Positions 48,416 through 57,645 of a DNA stretch of 64,000 nucleotides are shown here, in pieces. The position numbers and the translations under genes were made by a program. The notes beneath the pieces were generated by a model, which saw only the letters and a list, made by a program, of their open reading frames with translations, made no database searches and had not been told where the DNA came from. The first letter of the stretch is position 1, and each line of letters starts with the position of its first letter. The stretch is from Luzula sylvatica (Eukaryota; Streptophyta; Magnoliopsida; Poales; Juncaceae): contig OX326956.1 in NCBI GenBank assembly GCA_946800325.1, positions 40,855,052-40,919,051 on the forward strand. The letters run 5' to 3'.

Positions 48416-48778
48416 TCTGTTGTAACGGACCACAATTGTCCGTTGTAACGGACCAATGCGTTCAATTCAGGATTTCATATATACACAACTTCCGTTACGA
48501 CGTATTCACCAATCCGTTGTAATGGACCCACCATAATCGTTGTAACGGAACTCTTACCGTTACAACGGAACTAACAAGCAAACGAAGTGAATTCATAGTA
48601 AGATGTACGTTACAACGGACCTACCTCCGTTGTAACTCCTCTTTTACACTGAACTTCTGTTATAACGGAACTTACCTCCGCTGTAACGGAATATATGATT
48701 TTCGAATATACTAGCCGTAACGGCTAGTTTTGACATTGTGTCCATTACAACGGACCTCACTTCCGTTGTAACAGACCA
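48416..48778. promoter_or_regulatory. Array of about 13 CCGTTGTAACGG-like motifs in the LTR U3
   Basis: The motif TCCGTTGTAACGGA or its complement recurs, with small changes, near 48416, 48437, 48489, 48511, 48535, 48554, 48605, 48625, 48653, 48675, 48713, 48740 and 48760. Each unit has two facing AACGG/CCGTT cores, which are MYB-type recognition cores. The array ends about 40 bp before the LTR TATA box. Confidence 0.75.
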
Positions 48779-49076
48779 TACAAAAAATGCACTTCAAGGG
48801 AAGAATCTATGTGTTATATAAATAGAACTCTTCCCTTGTTCTCTCTCATCAACTCAACCATTATTTTTCCACAAACAAAAGAGAGAAAACTAGCATTGAT
48901 CTTGAGCTTAATCTTCTAAATATTCTTAGAGATTATTAGATCCACTTTCAAATCCAATCAAATACGTTTTAGTTCGTATTAGATAAATTGTAATAGGCTA
49001 GTACAAGAGTTGTAAAACCCGTCATAGATCGATAGAAAACATGTAAATCGATCTAGGCAAAATCTTATAAGAGTTG

Positions 49077-51815
49077 TGTCACACCCCAAATTAAAATAGA
49101 AAAGGGTGCGGCAACCCGCCAGTATACAACTCGTATACCACAGGCTCTTATATGATAATTTCACAAAAACATAAATACCACAACTCGAAAACAACGACAC
49201 ACACATATATGTACATATGCATCACCATAACATACACAAACGAACACAAAGAAACCTAGCGGAAGCATATAAACACATACGCGACTTAAACAAACACAAA
49301 ACTAAATAAGTCGCAGCAACAAAAGGCTCGCTGGCCAGAAACGAAAATAAACTAATATACACAAGATGGAGGTTCCGCGATGAAAACGAAACTGTCGAAC
49401 TCACACTCTAGACACCCGCTGCCCCGGATAATCTGTCCACCGTACCTAGACTCAAAACATTCAAATAAAATGGTTAGTCACGGAAGTGACTAAGTGAGTG
49501 AGTTTTGAGCCTAGCTTATTAAGATCGACCTTATACATGGCTAGCCAAAAACCTCGCTCGAAAGTAATCAAATCATAAATCATATATGTATATAAATACT
49601 TCTCAAATACTTGCCTTCATATCTAATCACTTACCTTCATATCTAATCATATACATACTACTAATGGTTTTACCCGGGATGAGGGCGCAAATAACTCTCG
49701 ACTGAAGTGCCAACCCGCGCTGATAGCAAGGCACACACGGGCTGGAACAAATCCAAAAGCTCGGGAAGCGCGAATTCCCTAAAAATGAGCTGACGACAGG
49801 ATATCCATGCGCCACAGCCAGACTCCTCATGGGTCTGGACTTTGCACTACATCAAGATTGCTACGCAATTCCCTCCAAAGATCGCATCGGGGTCACGCGA
49901 CACTACACATAACAAACTAAAACATACCGGAGGAGCCGCGTAATGTTCTCATAGGATCCTCTTTCAAAATCGTAAGCCCGGCTTACGTTTTATCAAACTC
50001 AAATTCTACATACATATATATGATCAAATCTACATAATATATATTTTGTGAATTAACACGGTTTTTAAAGCAAAATACGGATTTTAATGCGAGAACCCTA
50101 GAATATCATGTAAGGTCTAGAAACGCTCGTAATTGGATTCTTAATAAGAGTGAAGTGAGAGTAACACTCACCTAATAGAAAAAAACTCAACAAACAAGAG
50201 ATTAATCGAAACGGCGCACAATATGGACTGAAAATGGAGAAGCTCGAAACTTGGATTGAATTCTTCTTTTGATCTTGCCAACTCGCACAACTCAACCTCC
50301 TGAAGATTATGACACTTTTCATTTTGCGAAATCTCCTCTTTTTCTCTCTTCTTTTCATAGGGTTTCATGAATGAGTGATGTGTTCTAATCAGTGTTGTAA
50401 AAAACGGTGTAAAACGGTAAAAAAACGGTAAAACGGTGGCAAACCGTTTCGTTTTTGCCAAAACGGTTGAGCAAAACGGTCCACCGTTTTTTTAACGTTT
50501 TTCGCCGTTTTTTTTCCCTCAAAAACGTTTTCCAACCGTTGTACTGACCGTTTTTTACTTAAAATTTTGGAATAACATTTTTTTGGGCTGTTTTTTTTGG
50601 CCCAGCTTCCAAACTTCACCCTTTTAATTATTTTCTATTTCTTCATCAGACCTAGTGTCGAAGGCAAGTGGGGAACTATGAATATGAACTAAGTGGAGAC
50701 GATAAATTTTGAGAATCAATGCAATTAAGTGGAGACTAATTGGAGACGCAAATTCGGGGCTCAAGTTCTCTCCTTCATTGTTGCAGCTAAGGTAAACTTG
50801 CATTTGTTCTTTATTTTTGCTGAATATATGTCGAATTTCTGCTGTTTTTGACTGAATTTGGACTGTTTTGGATAATTCCGTCCTGAATTTGCTTTTTTTT
50901 TGCTGATTTGATGTTGTTTTTATGCTGATTTTGACTAATGTGTGCTGATTTTGTCTAATTTATGCTGATTTGTTGCTGTTTTTTGCTGATTTTTTCTAAT
51001 TTGTGCTGAATTTCAGTTTTGGGTTTAGGATTAGTCGATGGCTTCGAACGCGAGCACCTCAATGGCTTCTAATGCCAAAAGTGGAGGGTGATGTTGAATT
51101 TTATATTAACGAGGGATCGACTCCTACGGATTTGGCGCCGAGTGATTTTAATGATTTTACAATTTAGTTTTTTATGTGGATATGAATTTGTGGGTTATGT
51201 TTTATTAAGACTTTGTGTGTTATTTTTTGTATTTGGACATTTGTTTATGTTTTATTTGAGATGATATTTTTGATGATTTTTATTGTATTTTTGATGATAT
51301 TTTTTTTTGTATTTTGATGATATTTTATTGTATTATGACGTAATCGTTTTCAACCGTTTTACGACCGTTTTACGAATAAAACACTAAAACGGTGCCGGAC
51401 CGTTCCGTACCGTTTTCCGTCTTTTACAACACTGGTTCTAATGGATAGGGAAGGGGTGAGGTGTGGGGCGCAGGTTTAATGAGGGGGTGATGAGGTGGAT
51501 GACACATTTCATACATACCCTCTACTATGATATAATTGCCAACTATTCAATTTACATCTATTCGAGGTTAATTTTGCAAACTCCCTATTTTGGATTATTA
51601 ATGGTTTCCTCTTTTTGCAAATAAGACCCTATAATATATTTATTTAAATAACCAAAAAAAATGAAATTAAGATTATACCCTTTTAACAAGTTTGACGCAT
51701 AAGGAGTCGGTTTTGATCGTGGGAAGGGTTATATATTTAATATGAGTCTTATATCCTGAGAATTTAGGAATAATAATCTACAAATATCAAAATCCTATTT
51801 TTGATATTTATTACA
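49077..51815 (+). mobile_element. Second solo LTR (gypsy-like) nested in the copia-like LTR
   Basis: The element starts TGTCACACCCCAAATT and ends ATTTATTACA (TG...CA), with the perfect 5-bp duplication AGTTG at 49072-49076 and 51816-51820. Without the hAT element inside it, it is about 1.69 kb. The TGTCACACCCC start is seen in many plant LTRs that I associate with gypsy elements, but the superfamily is not proven, because no coding region remains. Confidence 0.78.
50390..51434 (+). mobile_element. hAT transposon, internal-deletion derivative
   Basis: Terminal inverted repeats CAGTGTTGTAAAA / CAGTGTTGTAAAA lie within the perfect 8-bp duplication GTTCTAAT (50382-50389 and 51435-51442). The subterminal regions are full of AAAACGG/CCGTTTT motifs. 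Inside, an ATG at 51038 starts a short frame rich in Ala, Ser and Asn that meets a stop after 17 codons. In a shifted frame an acidic tail (VEFYINEGSTPTDLAPSDF) ends at TAG 51165-51167. This looks like the first and last codons of a hAT transposase, joined by loss of everything between. Confidence 0.88.
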
Positions 51816-51824
51816 AGTTGATAC

Positions 51825-52877
51825 TGAAAGAAATACAGTTTCGGATCAACCGTAAAAGTGTACACAAGGATAAACGAACGTACGCATTCGTGGGCATAAC
51901 TTTCAGTTAAGGAATCCAATTTGAATGGTTCAAATTGGGTTAGATAGATAATGAGATTATCTATAACTTTCATGAAGAAATATATTTCATATGAACGAAG
52001 TATCAGTGTCGTTTTAATGAAATACCGAAAGGGTGCAACAGTTTGACATACAGTTAGTAAAACTGTCATAAATTTTGCATACGAACTCCAATTGGGCTAG
52101 GCCAAATTGGGTTGGAAAGATAATAAGATTATCTACAACTTTCGTGAAGGTTTAAAGTCTGTTAAAAGAATTTAACAATTTCGTTTTGACAGAATACTGA
52201 AAGGGTACATGCAATTTTCTGTGTGAAAAGGTGTATATTAGATATACATACATTTTGGCCTATCCTAATCATATGTGATATAAATAGGATGTTTTCTCTC
52301 TCCTCTATTCAGTCTATTCAGTCCAAGCAATTGAATTAATCTAATTGATCCAGAAATAGAGAGTCATCTTTCTGAGAGTGAAAGGGTGCGAAAAGAGAGA
52401 AACGAGAAAAACAGTTTTTCTCGGTTTAGAGAATCAATTCGATCAAGCAAGTTTACCGGTATATCGTCTAGGCAGGTATACCCGTAATCGAGGTGCTACA
52501 ACTCATGGTGGATACGAGTAGAGGAGCGACGCTTGTGGCTCTTCGATTGTGATCAAACCGAAGGAGCAAAACTGTCGGAGACGAAGCGGTGAAAGGCTGT
52601 GGAAGCGTGTGGACGTGGGACGCACGAAGACAACCGGAGGCGTGTCAAGACGGTGGGAGACGTGTGGTATGGGACGCACGGGCTAGTCACCAACATGACA
52701 CCGAAGAAGAGAAGGATGTGAGCGATCAACCCGTCGTGCGTGATCAATTTCACGCTGGTAATCGTCTATCCTTCTTTGCATCGTACTTTCGAAGTCGAGG
52801 CGTGATCTCGGGTTTTGGGAACCGGACCGGGCCTTCATATCCGCTGCGCGGGCCCGGGGACGGGATATTTCCCATCA
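51825..52877 (+). mobile_element. Solo LTR, family B copy 2
   Basis: The 1053-bp LTR starts TGAAAGAAATACAG and ends CCCATCA, flanked by GATAC at 51820-51824 and 52878-52882. It aligns along its whole length with the solo LTR at 20787-21834, including the TATA box (GATATAAATAGG, about 52269). Its target duplication shares one base with the AGTTG duplication of the preceding LTR, so it went in later. Confidence 0.92.
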
Positions 52878-53188
52878 GATACGGGAATTCAATCGAAAGC
52901 CAAAAATGCGCAAGGCATCCCCGGAGACGTAGGTACTTGTATTCCATCGAATCGGTCGATTGAGCAAATAGCTCGTGAGTTAAAGCTACAAAACAACCAC
53001 CTACCGAACTCCGTAAACAAATATCGTGTGTTATTTGTTTCGGTATTGTTTTCTATTCTCTAAATTATTTACGCTTCCGCACATACTTAAAATTGTATAT
53101 CATTACCGCGAAAATTGAACCTTAGGATTACCTATTCATCCCTCTCTAGGTCTTAATTAAACAACAACTTGAACCCTAGACCTTTGGT

Positions 53189-53753
53189 TAGGGATGTCAA
53201 CGGGACGGGTCGGGTTCGGGTAAGCCTCCTCCATACCCGAACCCGAATTTTCGGGTATTACCCGAACCCGAACCCAAAATACCCGCGGGTAAAAAACCAT
53301 ACCCGAACCCGCGGGTAACGGGTATACCCGAACCCGAACCCGTTACCCGAAAATAATTAATACAAAATAAAAAAATAAAAAAATTATAAATAATTATACA
53401 AATACATAAAATCACCAATAATTTTGTATACATAAAATAAACAACTTGTATAAAATACATTATAAATACAAATATTACAAATAATTAATCAATAAAACAC
53501 CACAAATTTGCATATCATTGAGTATTTCGGGTATTTTTCGGGTATTTCTCGGGTATTTTCGGGTTCGGGTATTTTTCGGATTCGGATAATACCCGCGGAT
53601 AAAATTTTACCCCCGTACCCGAACCCGAATCCGGAGCGGGTTTTTTTTTTCGGATAATACCCGGCCCGCGGGTAATTTTTTCGGATATTACCCGCCCCCG
53701 TTCGGGTCGGGTACCCGCGGGTTCGGGTTTTACCCGACCCATTGACATCCCTA
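53189..53753. mobile_element. hAT-type MITE with CGGGTA-rich ends
   Basis: Terminal inverted repeats TAGGGATGTCAACGGG / TAGGGATGTCAATGGG lie within the perfect 8-bp duplication CCTTTGGT (53181-53188 and 53754-53761). The ends are dense in ACCCGAACCCG/CGGGTTCGGGT. It interrupts the 5' half of the SINE. Confidence 0.93.
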
Positions 53754-53854
53754 CCTTTGGTATCTTGTGCAAAATATTTTACCACTAGGCTAAGAGGCCA
53801 TTGGTAAAGATGGTCTTGATTTGTCATTTATATGTTTGTTAATATGTGGTTGTG

Positions 53855-54007
53855 CTAATTGGATTGAGTCAATTAGAAATATTAATCCATTCAATTTGTC
53901 ACATCATCAAGAATATTGTGATGAGTTTGGGGACAAATTATATTTTTCTTCCATACATGGGTATAATTTGTATTGCAATATAAAAAAAAAATAATAATAA
54001 AAAAAAA

Positions 54008-54098
<91 letters not shown>

Positions 54099-54153
54099 AC
54101 ACGTGTCACTTCCATGTAACACGTTCAAAATTAATACTATAGAATGATATAAA
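53855..54153 (+). repeat. Local repeat, copy 1, expanded by (AT)n
   Basis: The block runs from GAGTCAATTAGAAAT through GATGAGTTTGGGGACAAATT to TTGACACGTGTCACTTCC and AATACTATAGAATGATAT. It recurs at 55285-55497 and partly at 55100-55222. Copy 1 carries about 85 bp of AT dinucleotides (54012-54096) where copy 2 has only ACAAATA. Confidence 0.85.
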
Positions 54154-54470
54154 ACAAAATAATTTTGTTGGTTATATTTTTAAATAACCAAATAAATAAT
54201 TAAAATAAATAATTTAATAATTATTTAAATAAAATAATATAAAACAAAATAATTTTGGTGTAGTCGCCTGTTACTGTTATTCTAAATACATATGACGTCA
54301 TCTAGTACGGGTTATTTTCGTTTATCAGTCTCTAAAATTTTACATTTCTGATTTGTTTTGGTTCCGATCTAGTAACACAGTATTTGAATGGAAGACTATC
54401 ATTTCGAAAAAGATGAAGCCACATACACCGATATCAATATAGCATTTATGTATTTGGAAGAATATATTTT
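54154..54470. other. AT-rich spacer before Helitron copy B
   Basis: Nothing recognised apart from a single TGACGTCA at 54294. Confidence 0.35.
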
Positions 54471-54471
54471 A

Positions 54472-54740
54472 CTAGCAATAGCCCGCGCAATAATTGTGCG
54501 GGACTTCATACCTTTTTTTTTACATGTTTTTGTATAATTTGTTTAAATAGAATATGTGCGGGTACGTTTAAACTCAATTATATAATCATAATATGTTTGC
54601 AAATATATTGATCAATAAATACATTATAATTAATAAAGGTTCATAAAATTTGTCTATTATGGATATATGCATTATAATTAATAAGGGTTCATGAAATTGG
54701 TTCATTATTATAAATTCACACCAAATAAATAAAATATAAC
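54472..54740 (-). mobile_element. Helitron copy B, 3' part (minus strand)
   Basis: Read on the minus strand, it ends with CCCGCACAATTATTGCGCGGG, a spacer and CTAG, then host T. Its inner sequence (GCATTATAATTAATAA.GGTTCATGAAATTGG on the plus strand) is the reverse complement of copy A at 46940-47150. The 5' end has decayed and was not located. Confidence 0.75.
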
Positions 54741-55099
54741 ATGTTATAATTCAAACAAAATTAATGTTTCAAAACAAATAAAAGAAAACCGTGAATAATA
54801 CACATAAAATCGAAATATATATTTAAAATGCCATCCATTAACATTAAAAATATCACTTTAATTTTTTTTTTTGTAAATTATACCATAAGAAATTAACAAT
54901 TGAGTCATAGTTTCATACGGAGATTATATATAGAGGCCCAATAACACAAAAATAACACTCTTGATGAGGCGGCAATAGAGTATTAAGTAGGTTAATTGGT
55001 ATTATTGATTGTCTCATTTAACGATTTAATTGATCATTTAATTGAATTGACACGTCAATTATTGATGCATTAATTAAACGTGTCAATAAACATTTAAGT
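54741..55099. other. AT-rich spacer
   Basis: No feature seen; it may include the decayed 5' part of Helitron copy B. Confidence 0.35.
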
Positions 55100-55497
55100 G
55101 AGTCAATTAGAAATGATCAATTATATTTTTCAAAATATAATTGATTGGTGTTATTTTTGTGATGAGTTTGGGGACAAATTATATTTTTCTTCCATACATG
55201 GGTATAATTTGGATTGCAATATAAACTAAACCAAAAAAATATATAAAAAAAATGATGTATTAATTAAACGTGTAAATAAATATTTAATTGAGTCAATTAG
55301 AAATGTTAATTCATTCAATTTGTTACATCATCAAGAATATTGTGATGAGTTTGGGGACAAATTATATTTTTCTTCCATACATGGGTATAATTTGTATTGT
55401 AATATAAAAAAACAAATATTGACACGTGTCACTTCCATGTAACACGTTCAAAATTAATACTATAGAATGAAATGAAATTAATACTATAGAATGATAT
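55100..55497 (+). repeat. Local repeat, copies 2 (full) and 3 (partial)
   Basis: The GATGAGTTTGGGGACAAATT block of 53855-54153 occurs at 55158 and again at 55343, each followed by TATATTTTTCTTCCATACAT. Only the second continues into TTGACACGTGTCACTTCC. The end shows a further small duplication (AATTAATACTATAGAATGA twice). Confidence 0.8.
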
Positions 55498-57422
55498 GGT
55501 AAAGAGGGAGAAAAAGACATGGAGATAAAGAGAAAGATATAGAAAGAGAATATATAATTTATAATAAATAAATAAATAAAGAGTAATTATTCTATTATCA
55601 TATTCTATGATGCAAATGATCGTAATTATTTATAATAAATAAATAAATAGTCAAATAGTATGTTTTACCTTTTTCCATAACCCTTTCTTTAATTCTCATT
55701 ATTCTATTTCATAACCCCTCGTTAATCTCTCTCTTAATTTTGTAACTCTTGCATCATGAACATAATTTGCATCACAAAAATAACCATTCTAATTTAATAA
55801 TAAAACCACAAAATAATTTTAATAATTAATATTAATATTATTGAATATTTTTAGTATTATTTGTAACCAAATAATACAACAATTTATATATTTGTGGACG
55901 TCTGAATTATTGTGAATAATGATATGCTAATTGTTAAAATTATTTTACGAAAATAATAACTCATCTATTATATTATTATATGATATTATATGATAACTAA
56001 AGCAACGAATTATTTCTTAATACGAATTAAGATAATCGTGAAATATATTTATGACCATAATTAAAAAGATTAATAATAGTAATATATTTTTGTTTAGGGG
56101 TGACAATAATGTTGTAACTATAAATATTTTAATATCTTGTTAAAATAAAATCATATTTAAAGATGCCTAATATAATATCTTAATACTCGTTCATCACATG
56201 GTCTTCTCTAAAAATAAGCATATCTCCATGCAATCAAACATACTCCATACAATATTCCTATTCTCGACGCGTTTCACAATTTCAGATCCATATTCCATTC
56301 TATTTAGTCAAGTCATAAAATTGCATGTTTCCTTCAAATTTTTTATAGGGTTCTAAACTTTTAATATATAAATTTAGAAGTTTTATTGAACAAATGTGTG
56401 ACTTTGAGTTTCTCTATTTTATTAATTTCTTTCTAGAATTTTTACACAATTTATGACTTGTGAGTTAAGCCTAGTTTTGAAATACAAACAAGACATGGGG
56501 AGCAGTCCTTAAACTCATGCAATGTATCAAAAAATAATGGATAGTTTATGGTGTTCACGTTCTTTACTACCCCAACAAATTCTCTATTTGCATCAACTTT
56601 TTGGAGAGAAAAATCATTGAACTAATAATATTTGGCTAATGCTTTGGTCATTCTATTTGTTTTTTTGCATTTGTACTTTTTCTTTAAGAACATATATTTT
56701 GTTACTTTTCTTGAGAGGATATATATTCTGGATCTTTTGGTTTTGGATAATATTTCGCATAACTTAAATTGAGATTGATATTCTTAGCCAAATTCTTTTT
56801 CTTTTTTTTATATTAGGGCGCGAGCCAATTAGAATTGATTAATGGATGATTGGAATATGGAATGATGTAACATGTGGGGGCGACCAAATCAATAGTTTAA
56901 TTAATTAATGTGGTATTTTCTTTGCACTTGATGTTATATGCTTTAGAAGCATATAATTATTTAGATTCGAATGCTCAACAAATAGTAAGGTAAAAATGTA
57001 TTATTCAATTTGTACTAATAACATATTACGATTCAATTATTGGACCATCAACTAATAGGCGAGCCATCATAATCTAATTACAAAAATCCCCAAAAAAAGT
57101 CCATTTCAAAATTGAATTGAAGTTTGACATGTTCGACAAGGAAATGATGATTTATGTGATTTTCGTTTTGAGGATATAATATATTTGTATGATTTAAAAC
57201 GGTTTTATCCAAATTATGCGATTTCATATTTAATGTCTAATAAGGATAACTACTATAAGTTACTAAAACATAGTGATTGAAAATTTTCATAATAATAATT
57301 ATCGTGCCCTGGTTCATAATTGAAATCTTTTTAATTATCACTTAGATATCATGTAATTAACAAATATATATGTCGAAATTCAAATAACATGATCACATGA
57401 AATAACTATTTTTTTCTAAATT
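55498..57422. other. AT-rich intergenic DNA
   Basis: I see no gene, terminal repeat or target duplication in this 1.9 kb. Confidence 0.4.
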
Positions 57423-57431
57423 AAATTTATA

Positions 57432-57636
57432 GGGTGATTCTACGTTAGAACCTCATTTTCAATTCTTATACAAATTAACAAGGATATTTTGGACATTTTT
57501 TCAAACTTCTAATTTAATTTATAATTGATGCAATGCTCGAATAAGAAACTGTTTTCATTGACAAAATAAAAAAATATCAAATTAATTACAAATAGCCAAA
57601 ATAGCCTTTTGAAAAGGTTCTATCATAAAATCACCC
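57432..57636. mobile_element. Mutator-type MITE
   Basis: The 205-bp element has ends GGGTGATTCTACGTTAGAACC and GGGTGATTTTATGATAGAACC (read inward), within the perfect 9-bp duplication AAATTTATA (57423-57431 and 57637-57645). Its ends resemble the MITEs at 28933-29193 and 30575-30808. Confidence 0.88.
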
Positions 57637-57645
57637 AAATTTATA

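Larger units (their letters stand above)
48028..53166 (+). mobile_element. Copia-like solo LTR containing later insertions
   Basis: The LTR starts TGTTGGTTAAAATTTT and ends AATTAAACAACA, with TGTTG/CAACA inverted ends. The 5-bp duplication ACTTG flanks it (48023-48027 and 53167-53171). After subtracting the insertions at 49077-51815 and 51825-52877 it is about 1.34 kb. A TATA box (TATATAAATAG, about 48816) lies downstream of an array of CCGTTGTAACGG motifs, consistent with a U3 promoter. Nothing from its left part recurs at the right, so it is one LTR and not a complete element. Confidence 0.88.
47940..53806 (-). mobile_element. tRNA-derived SINE split by a five-element nest
   Basis: The SINE 5' part (minus strand) is at 53806-53762 (TACCAATGGCCTCTTAGCC, box A) and 53188-53172 (box B AGGGTT). 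Its 3' part is at 48022-47940, with the family tail and poly(A) as T. The flanks AAGATGGTCATGGTTTGT (47922-47939) and AAGATGGTCTTGATTTGT (53807-53824) are an 18-bp duplication with two changes. A copia-like solo LTR and a MITE interrupt it. Confidence 0.85.

Noticed and set aside
48416..48778. Regularly repeated CCGTTGTAACGG units as a CRISPR-like array
   Set aside because: Units are imperfect, unevenly spaced and in both orientations, and lie in the U3 part of a plant LTR.
52589..52963. Open frames in the family B LTRs (also 21448-21850)
   Set aside because: They lie inside solo LTRs, differ between the two copies and lack retroelement domains.
53489..53827. Gly/Arg/Pro-rich open frames on the minus strand
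   Set aside because: They are translations of the CGGGTA-rich terminal repeats of a hAT MITE.
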